Source: Sclerodactyla briareus (lineage: Eukaryota; Echinodermata; Holothuroidea; Dendrochirotida; Sclerodactylidae). Taken from it: a stretch of 64,000 nt of DNA. A model generated the notes under the pieces. The model did no database searches, was not told the origin of the DNA, and saw only the letters and a program-made list of their open reading frames with translations. A program made the translations under genes and the position numbers. The DNA lies in assembly GCA_026419785.1 (NCBI GenBank), contig JAODTK010005526.1, forward strand, positions 365,001 through 429,000. The letters are read 5' to 3'. Position 1 is the stretch's first letter. Each line of letters begins with the position of its first letter. Of this stretch, positions 35,541 to 48,130 are shown in pieces.

Positions 35541-37258
35541 ATACAACAGCTGTTCTTGAATGAACGCGATGCTGGTACAAGTGTACAAGCCCCTCATGTT
35601 TCTTGAGAAAATAGTGCCTTGTCCCGTACATGTGAAACTTTATTCCTGCTTCCCGTCCCCCCGGCGAACAGTTTCTATAGACAAACGTGTAGAGAGTGTC
35701 AATATCACGCCCCTTCTCTTCATTCGTGATCAAATGTGTATCTATGGAGGGTCATTTAATACGGTCAATCTCACCGTCTATTGCCGACGTTTGCGCGTGG
35801 GGGGGGTTATTGGGTTTATTCTTTTCTTGAGCATAAAAATCCTACCCCCCCCAAAAAAAACCCCCCCCCCCCCAATTTGCGCAGCTAGCATTCTAACTGT
35901 AATAATTTCTGAACCACAATCTCGATCACTCTTCACTATCGTCAACACGAAATATCGACAGGAAAATTCCCAAAAATTAAATGAGATCACAAATGAGTCA
36001 TGTTAGTCGATACTGATCTCACATTGTCGCACCAGCAGTCCGATTTGGGTTTGTCGCGAGTTATTTTCTTAGAATTTTATATAGCAGGTTATATAGCAAG
36101 AATTACAATGGCTCCAACGAAATTGCACGTGCCTGTCTAAAACAGTGAACTGGCCAGTGAATTGAAGTAATTTAAATTCCGTAGGTAGACTAGCTAACAG
36201 CACAGGCTGCTAATTAGTGTGAGTTTGTATGGGGGAGGGGATACTCCCACTGTCTATCAATGAATATTAATGAAATACAGGACTGGAAGGCTTATTTTAT
36301 GACTGGATCATGACCAACAAATGTGACCCACAAAAATTAAGGACAATTATGCCTTGAATCACGGTCGGGTCCCTACCAGAAGCCAGAGTGTCGGGATCAT
36401 TAGCCCTCAGCAGCAGCCCTGTTCACAGCGTATGTACTATCGTTCTCCATTTTCCAGGCATTCATATCTACTTACAAACACAGTCAACCCTATAAGCTAC
36501 CATTTTGGAGAATAGAGTGATCCTACAGTGGGGTTCTCAGTTTTTTTTCGTCACTGTGCTGCTATAACTTCATATGAGGTATTCAGGTATTTTATTTCAT
36601 CATATACCGTATACTATTGAGCGTGGAAAACCTGAATCCATTTCAGCAGATTCCCCTATGACCTCTTTGGGTTTCTTAGACTCCTATCGACGCCCATGCT
36701 GTGGCAGTCGCCACAATCCGTGGTAGGTCTGTGAGTGTTCCGATCAAGCCGCTCTGCACAAGTTTATTTGGTTCCAAATAATTTGAGATCTCACCATGCA
36801 TGTGTCTATAACAATTGCTTTGTGAATCTGTTGACACTTGGGAAACAGCGTGGATTATAATAACAGCTGTAATTATAGCTGATCAATCTTCGCATTGCTG
36901 TTTCATCCACCGGCCACCCGGTGTCACATTACTACAAAATATTAAAATGTGATGCTACATATTCTGACATATATTCGAGTATAGGTCTCATACTTTCACA
37001 TGGGCATTTGCCCCAGCGGCTCGCGTGGGGAGTCCGCTACCTATCCGTTTGCTTGTCCTGCTCGGTGGCATTTTGTGTGCGATGAGTAATTTGGAGTACG
37101 TCGGCCTCGCTGTATTGGGGCATGTTATCTATCATCTGGTTATGTGGGATCTGGTCAAGGTCACTCACAAGTAGAAGTGTGGCACTTGTGAAACGATGAG
37201 TCCATATTTAAGCCTATCTATCATTAAAGCCAATCTGTCTACGTAATTACCTACCTAG
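35541..37258. other. No gene recognised
   Basis: C/A homopolymer block near 35846-35873. The 148-codon ORF at 35560-36006 crosses it and matches no family I know. Confidence 0.4.
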
Positions 37259-37560
<302 letters not shown>

Positions 37561-37934
37561 GTAAGGCATTGGTTTCCACCACGTAATGATGCCGTGAATG
37601 TTGCGCTTGTGACTTGAAATTTAATGCGAAAGGTCTCTTGAGAAGTACTGCGGCGATCGACCTCATGTATATAGGAATGCCTTGGTCGATTTGTGTGAAC
37701 TGGATCTGCTTTGGGAGTGCCTTATACCGACTGCCTCATCGCGTAGGTGAGAGGACTGCCTCGACCTCCTCTCGGTTGCATGTGAACATCGAAACTTCGT
37801 CCCGCCTCGCTGCCCGCTGGGTGGACAGTCCCCGCGGGGAGTATGTGATGCGGGTGCGCTAACAATTACCTGGCTGGTACCTTGCGCATCGAAGGTGAGT
37901 ATGCCTTGTCTGTCTATATGTCTGCATGTAGTCT
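37561..37934 (+). other. Intron between SRCR exons A and B (start)
   Basis: GC-rich patch near 37770-37862 encoding RWVDSPRGEYVMRVR. A related patch lies near 38160-38300 (HRVANSRGTHVLQVRRGR). Both follow an IET(S/G)SRL phrase. This may be an old tandem duplication of unknown coding sequence. Confidence 0.35.
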
Positions 37935-38020
37935 TGTATGTATTTATGTTATGTAGTATTATGTCTTATGTTGTATGTATGTATGTATGTATGTAATGTA
38001 TGTATGTATGTATGTATGTG
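37935..38020. repeat. (GTAT)n microsatellite
   Basis: GTAT/TATG run, slightly interrupted. Confidence 0.9.
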
Positions 38021-38760
38021 TTGAATTGTACGCACGCGACTCCCTTATCCCCCTTGGCGATAACAAGTACTTTGCTGGTACTCCTTAGCGCATCGATGAT
38101 GATTATGCCCTTTTGTGTATGTATGTGTGGTTATGTTATGTACTCACATGTACTCACAGCTTTACACATCGAAACTGGCAGTAGGCTTCCGCGAACATCT
38201 CTTATTGAAAGTACTTATGCCGTCACGCCCCCGCCACCGGGTGGCCAACTCCCGCGGAACGCACGTGCTGCAGGTGCGCCGCGGGCGCGTCGTTTCCATT
38301 GTTTTTTGGTGGAACAACCGGGGTCTTCTTGATGGAAGTAAAATACGCCAATATGAACACGAGAGCTCGAGTGGAGGAGGAGGAATAAGCTCATTCTCGG
38401 TACGGTATGTGTAGTACCACTAAACAAGACACAAAACTGTGCGCGATTCCTTGCCATAGCTGACAGCTATGGGGCTTTTAGGCCAAACCAGAAAAATACC
38501 CTCTATTAGATATTGTTGGTTTTAATCTCAAATCCTTTCTATAAAGTTGGCCCACTCGAATCTCCAATATATCCATTCCTTCCTTCTCTGCCCCTTCTAT
38601 GGTATTCACATACCCCTGCTGAGGGATTTATCGGGGCACTGGGCACAACTTCGATATTTTTTATCCTCCACAAGCATCTCAAATTTTCTGTATGCAGTTT
38701 GGCCACCCAAACTATTCATAAGTTCAAAACGCATAAGGCTCCCATGCATACGAAACTACA

Positions 38761-39105
38761 TGCAGTTCGCCTAGACGAACGAAACTTCCATTACAACATC
38801 CCTCAAAATATTTTGTTGCCAGATGGCAATGTCAAACATTCCAGTGTTTTAGACTGTCTTTACCTTTCCCACTTGTGCATTCCTTGAGATAGCTTTTGAT
38901 AGGAGTGTTGTATTACATTAGTCTAAATCACTTAATGGTTTGTCTCAACAAGACGAATCTGGTCAGTACAAATAAACTAGCACTCAATGTCACAAGGTCA
39001 ACGAGGTCAAAAGGTCAATGAGGTCAAGTAGGTCAGCAGGTGTAGTTCGCCCAGACAACAAAACTGTCCTTGCGGCACTCCTCTCAAATGTTTCGTGCCA
39101 GATCT
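38761..39105 (+). repeat. About 280-base tandem repeat, two copies of its start
   Basis: The block from GCAGTTCGCCTAGACGA to TTGTTGCCAGAT (38761-38826) recurs as GTAGTTCGCCCAGACAA to TTCGTGCCAGAT (39042-39105). The offset is about 280 bases. The space between holds the AGGTCA cluster. Confidence 0.55.
38995..39043 (+). promoter_or_regulatory. Cluster of five AGGTCA direct repeats
   Basis: AGGTCA occurs five times in direct orientation at 38995-39036, with spacers of 3, 2, 3 and 3 bases, followed by a near match (AGGTGT). AGGTCA is the consensus nuclear-receptor half-site, and DR2/DR3 spacings are used by known receptor dimers. Regulation is inference. The motif is also simply common in the tandem repeats of this window. 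Confidence 0.4.
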
Positions 39106-39658
39106 ATAAGAATTGTCTTATAGTGACTAAATGCCCTTGACCCTAACACTAACAATAATATGGTCATTCTCATGATACGTGCAACCCACATGCAAAATAT
39201 GAACTCGAGACTGCTTGCGTTTCGTTAGATATCGTGCGACCAGCTTTTTCAATTTTGCTCCCTCGTGACTTTGAATGACCTTGACTGGCACCGAAAACAG
39301 GGTGCATCCTCTCATATTCCAACCACATACTTAATTTGAACTTCATACATGCTTGTCTTCTTCAGATATCCTGCTGACAAAGGGTGTCACACACACACAG
39401 CGCACACACAAACACAAGCATACGCACGGTGCGTGACTGCATTGATTCTTTTGCATTCGGCAAGGAATCAAAAAGCATATGAACCTCATTCTAGAAACGC
39501 GATTGTTCCAACTAAATTTGTCCGTTTTGTATTTGGTTCTGACACGTTGTAGTCAAAAGACATATGTGGCAGCCACAAATCCTGAACCTCTTGACTTACT
39601 AATTCAATGGGGTAAACAATGTCGTGTATTGTGGTTATATTTCCCAATTCCTCCCTAG
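39106..39658 (+). other. Intron before SRCR exon B
   Basis: Contains a short (CA)n run near 39390-39415. Nothing else was seen. Confidence 0.4.
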
Positions 39659-39960
39659 TTCCGCCTTGTTGATGGCGGTACACGCGTGAAGCCGAGTGGA
39701 AGTATTCCATGATGGCCGTTGGGAACTGTCTGTGATGAACCTGGGACGCCAACGCTGCCGCGTTGTGTGCAAAAACTAGGCTTCGAGGACCAGTGAGGCC
39801 AGTCTCATCAGCAGCGTTTGGACATGGGACTGATCCAATTGGGTTCGACATGTACAATGGTACCGGTTTTCGAGAGCCCATTGGACTAGTACCGCTAATG
39901 TTGGGGTACGCACAATGCGTGCATGGCCTAAGATGGCAGGATAATATGTGTGGCTTGCGG
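39659..39960 (+). CDS. SRCR domain exon B (degenerate)
   Basis: The acceptor CCCTAG is followed by RLVDGG. Later VSSAAFGHGTDPIGFD and NGTGFREPIGL are seen, corresponding to the middle of an SRCR domain. The WGTVCDD and CRQLGFG blocks survive only at the nucleotide level across frame changes. The C-terminal [10 protein letters not shown] block is largely lost and no donor could be fixed. This is the most decayed of the SRCR exons and probably non-functional even if some indels are sequence errors. Confidence 0.6.
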
Positions 39961-40399
39961 GAAGACATAAGTTTTATTCAATTATCGTGATGGTAGTCTA
40001 CGCCGCTGCAAGTAGGGAATTCTGATCCTAGAACCACGATTTGAATACATTAATGAGGACCGCGAATGATTTCGTTATTATCCCTGTTTTGATACTTGGG
40101 CTCACTGTCGCCCATTTACGATCAAGGATCATCAAATGTTTAATGACACATGAATTTCGAATTGCGCTCCGTATTTTGGAGATAAAACGGCTGTTACTCC
40201 TCTTATGAAACCCTAGTGTGTTTTCGGTGTGTGTCAGAGGCTTCGAAAGCTGTTTTGCAGTAGATCATGATGGTTTGGTGAATTGTTGTAGTAGCTGGAA
40301 TATCTTACAGATTATGCACCGTTTTCTGGAATCCACATTAGCTTTTGTACCGCTTGTGATTGGCTCGCACATTTCCAGTCACGGAGAAAACGAGTAAGT
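39961..40399. other. No feature recognised
   Basis: Intronic position relative to the SRCR exons. Confidence 0.35.
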
Positions 40400-40800
40400 G
40401 ACAGTGTGTGTTTATGGTGTGTGGTTTTTCACACAATAACTCAACCCCACCTAATTTATAACCTTGGTATAATGTCAATACATACTTCCTGATGTTTCGA
40501 AGGTCGAGTCCCAGGTGGACGGCGAGTATTCCCAGGAAATCGGGGGATGGTAGAAATTTTGCGAATCTGGCTCGTCAACACAACATGCCAGAATAAATGA
40601 GTGAGACTCATTTTTGGTATGTTGGGTCCGTCAGACTAATGGGTTAGGTACATTCATTCTTTTTTAGAGGAAGGGGTCAGGTCATAGGTCATATGAGTTC
40701 AAGATACGAGAGAAACCGGTTCTGAGAATCTTGTAACATGATAAATCCAGAATGCTCGTCTACTCAGCGGAATTGGTTGAAGGGGTTTTCAAGTCCTGGA
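40400..40800 (+). repeat. AGGTCA-rich tandem repeat family, about 1.5 units
   Basis: ACTCAACCCCACCTAAT near 40440, GGGGTCAGGTCATAGGTCAT near 40672 and ATCTTGTAACATGATAAATCC near 40729 are the ordered blocks of the family. It abuts the truncated 3' side of the LINE on the minus strand. Confidence 0.65.
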
Positions 40801-40999
40801 CCCCTATCTCATAGTGTAGACTGACGGTCAATGTTGGGAAAAAAATTGTCAAGAATTTGTTTAGTTTAGTGAAAGGGCCAGGAAAGACAGTTTTCAAGGA
40901 AGTCCCTTGAGTCAACATCCCCCCCCCCCAAAAAAAAGAATAGCCAGAAGCCTGAAAAATTCGCCCACATTTCTTGAAAGAATGTATGAAGACTCTTGT

Positions 41000-43390
41000 T
41001 ACAGAAAAAATCTTAAGAAAGGCTAGATTCAATTATTAAATAGGTATAACTATCTGCGAGAAGAAAAAATACTCTAAGAATGTCAAATCTGAACGTTGTC
41101 ACGAACAATAGTGAAAGGAGACGCCCTTTTTTCCCCTCGTAAGTAAATCTTGAGAGAGTAAATAAGCTAATTGCCCCTCCGATTGACGTGGAAAGTACGT
41201 TTGGCATTCGATCTGCTAATTTTTCAGAGAAGAATATTCCAGGTGAAGTCTCATCAGTTGCTTAAAAAGCCTGACAAAAATCTTTATTAGGAAACTGAAG
41301 TGACGTCTAATCCGAGTCAAAATTGCAATTACTCTTCCTCGCAGTTCCAGACACTGCATAGAGGGTTTCAAAGAAGGAAAAAATGAACTCAGACGATCAT
41401 TTCCTGAATTCACATCCGATGAATATTCTAGTCATTTAGCGATTGTAGGAACCAACGTGCATAAGTTTGCACTTGCCATGAAAAACATTTGCCAATCGAA
41501 AGACCATTTGAAGATCATATAAAAATCCCATTGAACAATTGCAACATCTTCGTTCGAAGCAACCTCTTCGATCAACTTGGTTTTGTCCCGCCAAAACTTT
41601 CTCCAACGCTCGAATTCCCGAATTTTCAATTTTCGTCAATATACGCCAGAAAAAACATGATTTTCAAGATCCGATCCCTGGGGAACATCACTAGCGACCT
41701 CTCGCCAAGGAGACGACCGCCCATTGCTGACAACCTCCTGTTCCTTCTCAACAGGTCACTGACGAATCCAGGACATCCCTCCCTAATGCGAAATCTTTCC
41801 AATTTGGGCGAGAGATGTTCATGAAGAACCTAGTCAAAAACTTTTTGGAAGTTTTGATAATTATATCAACTAACTGTCATGTCAACTGCACATAATATGT
41901 AACATCTTCCATACATACTAACAGACTAGTCAAACATCAACGATTTTTGTTGAGAACCCCGGATCAGTCTATACTCATTAAAAATCGACAATATGATCCC
42001 GAATAATAGATTTAAACCTGTAGATAACACTAGTGGGACTCACTGGCCTTTAATTAAGAGGAGGAAGAGAGGAAGGACGAGAGACCGATTTGGCCTTCCT
42101 ACGAAGAACATTTGCTCTCCTCCGACCATCCTGAACAACACCTTCTTTCAAGGTTTCATTTAAAATAATAGTTAAGGGATCGGCAAAATGATTCAATAGG
42201 AAGGGGGTAACCCCCGTTCGGACCAGGAACTTTACCACTTTGAGTTTCTGCAGTTTATTCCTTCATCACATCAGGTAACCTGCTATAAGGTACACGAACC
42301 ACGAGGTCACTGAAATTATCCGATTGAATCCAACCAAAAAATAATTATTAGGAACTCATTCGACTATCGCGTTTATTAACCGATCGGTAAACTTCCAATG
42401 GCAAGAGAAAAAACGCACGAGGATTCCTTTATATTAGAGGAAACCTGCCTCTCAAAATCGAGTTCAGCGCCAGCAACTGAAGTTGGACTAGATTTTGCTG
42501 AACTTCGAACCGATTTAAAACAGGAACCATGAAAACAGAAACCAAGAATATGGCCCATAAAAACCTCCCTTATCATCCACAAGGCCCTTCGTTCTTAGTG
42601 CGACACAAACTCGGAAATGCCAGCGAAATCAGCCCTCGAGAAGCAAGGACGAGCTCAAGCTCCGTGAAGTATTGAACGACACATCGGACGCTATTATATC
42701 ATGATCACTTGCACGAAGCGGACCTAAACTCTCTACATCATCACGAACCTGAATCACTAACAAATCAAATTTAAATTTGCTTTCTGGTAGGAAGAGAAAT
42801 GCTGCGAAAAGAACATAATTCGTCCGAGTGACCTTAATGAAGTAAGATCATTCTTGACACTACTACCATCAAACCAAGAAATTAATTGGATCATTCAAAT
42901 CACCCATGACAATTGTACTCTTACCGAAATTCGAAAAGAATCGATTTATTGCTCTCATATGATGTTGGGAGAGACCGATTTTAAAACACCTCTATTAAAT
43001 ATCTGCGAATACCTGTGATCGGTGAAATTTGCACACACACCAACAGAAATTGACGGGACTAACACCTACATCGGTCTTCTGCCATGCTATCAAGTCCGAC
43101 TCAGCACAAACAAACACCTCCAATGTCCGAATCTTGTATCCAACCACAGTAACCTGGAACGTGACTTCGGCTGTGAAAATATCACTGTCCGCAAGACCCT
43201 GGGTTTTTTTTTTTTTTTTTCCATGCCAACTAACGTCCAAAATTGTTCTTGATACGCATGGACTCAGCGCACACGAAAAGAAGCTTGCTAACTGTCTATC
43301 GCTAAGCAAAAGCCATGTGTGGACTACTATTTTACAACCCTTTCATGAGTGAAACCCGATACTCTTCACTCAACGAATCTAGTTGATTCC
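41000..43390 (-). mobile_element. CR1/L2-like LINE, near full length, broken
   Basis: Reading the minus strand from high to low coordinates gives a LINE ORF. Endonuclease part: a LYWLDT/GYKIRT stretch and DLIAWQKTDVG near 43060, FSNFGKSTIVMGDLND near 42905, and SDHDIIASDVSFN near 42690. Linker: AELDFERQVSSNIKE near 42440. RT: FADPLTIILNETLKEGVV near 42150, a LDFQKAFD-like remnant near 41850, DVPQGSDLENHVF near 41670, DKTKLIEEVASNEDVAI near 41560, and FKWSFDWQMFF. C-terminal: RIRRHFSFL and VRLFKQLMRLHLEYSS near 41270, and LTYEG near 41130. The element ends near 41000 against an AGGTCA repeat. Many indels are present. It is the most complete copy of this family here. Confidence 0.8.
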
Positions 43391-43427
43391 TACTACAAGT
43401 CCAGGAATCTATGCAGGGCATGACAGT

Positions 43428-43475
43428 GTGTGTGTTTGTGCGTGTGTCTTGTAAAGAGTGGTATGTGTGTGGGTG
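43428..43475. repeat. (GT)n microsatellite
   Basis: TGTGTGTGTTTGTGCGTGTG and further interrupted GT. Confidence 0.85.
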
Positions 43476-43479
43476 TGTT

Positions 43480-44850
43480 GATAACTCGACCCAACGCAGA
43501 TAGATTGATCTTCATCACCTGTATGGTTTCTCCATGATGAGTAGCTGATCCCTATCGTTTTAGGTCAGGGTCAAGAGGTCACCCGAGGTCATCAGAGGTC
43601 AAAAGCTTCCAATTCTTGTGGACCCCGATAGTCCGAGTGCTTGTCTGATCAAGCTGAAAATTTGCCACACGCTTCTCTTATGGGGAGTCCAGGCAGCCCT
43701 ATTGTTTTGTAGTCGAGCAGGGCTCATTTTTTCAAAAGTGCGAAAGTACGAGAACTGCTGATTTTTGCCCATTTTAAGTTTACTGGACACAACACTCAGC
43801 CCCATGTTTGTGGATTCAAGCGAAACTTGTTTTGTGGGTTCCACATGGTCTGATTAGTGACTTGTCAAATCCTCTAAAAGTCCATGGACGCTGTCCAAAG
43901 CGATTCAGATACCGACGATGTTGACCTGGTTGGGGAGCGCGTATCTGCAGACAGTTCCGAGAGAGAGCTGGTGTTTTGCTTCCTCTATGGTGAGCCAGTT
44001 GAAGTGTCTGATGATATCATAACCAGGTCATCCGAGGGCGCCCCGTCCTCTCACTGCGTGCCTGGAACAGCACCTGACAGAAGGTCCCTCATGGTGAGTG
44101 TACATATCCATACTTTGACATTTTCGGTCAAAGGTTATCTGAGGTCAGCAGAGGTCAAAGTCTGAAACCTTGTGAACGCATGTCTGTAACGCTGGTCAGA
44201 ACGCTTGGTCCAATCAAGCTGAAGTTTGGGGTACTGCTTCCGTGGTGCGTAGGAGAACCATATTTGTATTTTTGTGCGTAGCGGTGGTTAGTTCTAGTGA
44301 AAATTGAGAAAATTGAGCGAACTGATATTTTGGGCCAGTTTTAGCTGTGGACACAATACCTTAACCCCAACCTGGATGGATCGAGCAATACGTATTAGTC
44401 TTTAGGTTTCCCCGGGTGTTTTTATGAGTACATGAACCTGTTGTTTTGGGGTTAGGTCACAGGTCATTCGAGGTCGGAAACTTTGTGGCACGAAAAGTCT
44501 AAAACGCTAGGTCTGATCATGACGAAGTATGGGTTATACTGCTTTCTCATGGCGAGTAAAATGTATAGCGGAAGGTTACTTCAGTAGAAATTGAGATTTT
44601 GTGAAAAACCTCATATCTTGGCCAATTTTAGCTTGTGGATCACTCACTACCTGACCCCACATGGTGGATCAAAGGCTCCTCTTGAATTTTGAGTTCCCCA
44701 TGATGAGACATGTTGTTTTGGAGCCAGATCATAGGTCATCTGAATCAGAAAAAGTCGAAGTCTGAACACCTTGTAGACACGATAAGTTCTAAAATTTAGC
44801 TTGGTCCTATCGAGCTGAGTTTGGTGTTTATTATCCCATTCCAAATTGTT
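43480..44850 (+). repeat. AGGTCA-rich tandem repeat family, about 4 units
   Basis: Units recur with the same block order as at 23.9 kb. The AGGTCATCAGAGGTCAAA, AGGTCAGCAGAGGTCAAAG and AGGTCACAGGTCATTCGAGG blocks occur near 43590, 44140 and 44455, and a degraded one near 44735. A non-repeat segment of about 210 bases with an open frame (43884-44093) interrupts it. Confidence 0.75.
43884..44093 (+). CDS. Candidate coding exon in the AGGTCA repeat tract
   Basis: Open frame of 70 codons ending exactly at a strong splice donor (ATG|GTGAGT at 44091-44099, phase 0). The peptide is acidic and Ser-rich at the start (DSDTDDVDLVGE), followed by ELVFCFLYGEPVEVSDDII. It is unlike the low-complexity translations of the flanking repeats and is bounded on both sides by non-coding tandem repeat, as an exon would be. 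The 5' limit is unclear: the AG at 43880 or at 43900 could be the acceptor. I do not recognise the protein. Confidence 0.4.
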
Positions 44851-47219
44851 CTTGTATCTGTCAATGGTTTTATCAGAAATGGGTCAAGGATCAAAACTGG
44901 AGCCGTCTGCTTTCAAACTGAAAATATATCCAAATTTGTTCAACGACTGAGCCCATGTACGCATTAGATGGAGACCATCCTAGCGAAAAGATCTCACCTC
45001 CTCCAAGAACACGAAACGTTCACAAACTGTCATTCTCCTCATTCGCACATTCAATCTAACCATCTGTTGAGGCGCGCTATATCCATCAGTAACTCGACTG
45101 TCGATCCTAGGGAGGATACCCCAAATCGCGACATCAGACCTAGAACCTAGAAGACTGTAGCTTGCAAAACAACCTTAAATCGGGAATTGAGGACATCCAT
45201 ATAGTCCTCCCGAGGGTTATTAGTTTTCACGGGCACGGTATCTCGACATCACCCACCTACTTTCTTCGTCCCCCACATTCCTGTTTACCCTCGCACTAAT
45301 TTCCTCCACCCTCGCACCCGGGAGGCAGACACGTGTACCGTCGACTTATATATACGCAACTAAACTAACGATCAGCATACCGGAAATCGAATCTCCAACA
45401 CCATCAAACCCTTCCCCAAACCAACACCGGCTCCTCTACCGCAGCACAACTATGTCCTAGAAGCAAGCCGGATCCACGACCACCCCTCCGTGGCCTCACT
45501 TACCGACCCCACCCCTCCGCCTTCCCTGTAATCGTCCTCCATTTCCGTTCCTGGCTAACCTGACACACACACAACAAAAAGAAAACACAAAACACAAAAA
45601 GGAAAAAGAACACAAAAAAACCATGCCCTTTGGACTTAGTTTCCCACTTATGGTATGTCCCGAATTCGCATCTTACCACAGAAACACAATTGCCCTCCAA
45701 AGTGTGCAAACAGAGACACCAACCCATCCAATAGCAGAGGAAAACAACAATGACAAACACCGAAAAAACAGTGTTCACGAAGTTTTCATTTAATTATGAA
45801 CTTCACTTCGACCTCGGTCCGCATTTTCATACAATGAATGCAATGTAATTAAGTCACTTCGCATATTAATGATAACACTATATACCCTACATTTGACATG
45901 GAGCAGATAGAAAATTCGCTACAGCACGAGCCCACTAACTCACTAACGACTAATAAGAGAAATCAATGGTGTTGACACTGCTACCAAATGAATATCAGTG
46001 GCTGCCACTCGTCCCAAAGACAACACGTGATAATTGCCTCACAATTTGCATATGGCCCTTACCGATCGAACCCACAACAGATATACACCCCCAAAAGAAA
46101 AAGGCACTAAAGGAACAAGCTATACACTCAGGTATGGAAGGCAGAAAAGCCAGTCTATCTATGGAGTGTAACAGTGGCCCTAGAACAAAAATAGTATCGA
46201 CTGACCCAACGCACGCCTCAAAAGACTTTTCGAACAGCGCACACACAAAACTACAACATCCACACGCACAAGAGAAAATAGAAACTGATAACGAAAATGG
46301 ACATACGACTTAGAAAACCAAGAGCGGTATTTGTATCGTCCTCAGGTTTGTGTTACCAGCTTGACCGTCTATCTTCTGGCCTGAGTCAGCTTTTCTAAAC
46401 CCCATAACTCTGCCACCACCCCTGAAGGATGACTCTACCTGTAATTTTGGCCAACTTTTTGTTTATTCTCTTATACTTGGTAAGTGGATTCCACCATGAT
46501 GATACTGATGGTGCTCATACTCAGTACCGGGTTAACCACTAGGTAGAAACAAGGTTAATTTGGTCTTTTATTTTGAATAGATATATAAAATTTCGAATTC
46601 GATGGAATTCTACTACAAAAGATCTTTTTCAGAAACACAAATTATCATTGGTTCAACCCCCTGCTATGCAAAACCTGTCTCATCAAACAACAAGAATTTG
46701 AGTGAAATCCCGGGAACAAGAGGACAAAAAAGCGTAATTACCAGCCACCGAGTTAGCGATAGTAAAATGTCACACATCAAAAAAATGAAAAGGTCTTCCG
46801 CTTTTGTGGAGGCCATATCGGAGAAAGCTCCTTGACTTCGCTAGGGTAAGCTGTCCTAATTTGAAGCGCTTGACGAGAAAAGTACCCCGCCACTTCTGCC
46901 AATATACACACCCGACGCCTCCGTCATTGTTGGTATGATCATTGGGTGTGAGACTAGTCCCAAACTTGCCGCCTCATACCACCGGTAGTCATGATACAAC
47001 ATTTCACTCTGCACTCGCCAAACAACGAGTGCCAACAGTATGCGCGCATTTGGGTTTTTGCTTTGTTCAATTTTTTTAACACCATGAATGGAATGTATAG
47101 AGGCATTATTGTTATTGAATAAACTATTTGTTTTCACTTGCGGTCGTATAAAAATTTATCTTTGAAAGTGATTTGCTCCGTGAAACGAACTTCAGTTCCG
47201 TAATTGCAGAGCAAAAGCG
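44851..47219. other. No gene recognised
   Basis: A/C-rich stretch at 45480-45640. A 115-codon + ORF (45966-46313) and a 92-codon minus ORF (45500-45778) match nothing I know. GAATAAACTATTTG-like sequence near 47117 resembles the 3' end of the following LINE, so an earlier insertion may end here. Confidence 0.4.
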
Positions 47220-48130
47220 CGGGAAGATGCAATCTAGAGACGACACAAAGTTGTATCGAGAGGTTTCGTCGGACGACGATGTTTAAATTGTCCAGACTTA
47301 TCTTGACCTGATTTCCATGGTCTTCTGATTGGCAGATGTTGGTTTCCAAAATAGTAATGCCTCATTCAGTTTGACTGGTTAGGATATTCAGGTGATGGCT
47401 CGGAAAAAGATATTGGTGTGTGCTTCCAGGCCTCGTTGAAACCTTCTGAACAGTGTGTGGTGAAGCTGCAAAGAAAGGCAATCGGATCTTGGTCTGACAA
47501 AGCGGCATTTCACTCCCTTGGATGAGGATATAGTTCTCAGACACTTCAAGCAACTAGTGAGACCTCACCTCGAGTATTCGGTCCAAGTGTGGCGCCCTTA
47601 TTTCGTGGAAGATGAGCAGTTGTTTGAAAATGTTCAGAGGAGGGCTGCTAAACTAATTAGTAGCCTGAGAGATTTACCCTACGAGGAAAGATTCAGGTCT
47701 TCAAAATTGTCCATAGACTGGATGGTTTGGCATTCGATTACTTCTTTGAGTTTTCCAATGTGACTACTACTCGTGGGCACCACCTCAAGCTTCGAGGTAC
47801 TCGCTGAAGATGATCATCGGAAACACTTCTTTCCGCAGAGAGTCATCAACGACTGGAATAACCTTCCTGGAAATGTTGTTATGTCTAGTAGTGTGAGTGC
47901 CTTCAAGAACGCCCTTGATTCTATTCTCAAAATTGTGGCGCATTAATGTAGTTTTTCTGAGCTCGTTCGCACTTTTGAGTTGTGGTTGCAGGGTCGTTCA
48001 TGAGGACTATGTCCATCCTGATCCTCCCTCACTGAACTAAACCAGAGTCTGTCCAGCAAATTGTCAAGCAAAGTGTGAAATATCGAAATGGTTACTGAAT
48101 AAACTATTTTCTTTTCACGTTGAACGAAAT
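47220..48130 (+). mobile_element. CR1/L2-like LINE, 3' end
   Basis: RT and C-terminal region: DDTKLYREVSSDDDV near 47240, SSDWQMLV near 47325, then GLTKRHFTPLDEDIVL and FKQLVRPHLEYSVQVW (47490-47590). ENVQRRAAKLISSLRDLPYE follows near 47620. The end is QRVINDWNNLPGNVVMSSS and AFKNALDSI at 47835-47930. A stop follows at 47944 and the 3' UTR ends at ACTGAATAAACTATTTTC (48092 onward). Only a few frame changes are present, making it the least decayed LINE in the window. It is 5' truncated. Confidence 0.85.

Noticed and set aside
35560..36006. 148-codon ORF
   Set aside because: Crosses A and C homopolymer runs of uncertain length; the antisense frame is also open; no domain.
45966..46313. 115-codon ORF, Lys/Thr-rich
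   Set aside because: Lies in A/C-rich sequence, has an overlapping open minus-strand frame, and shows no domain.
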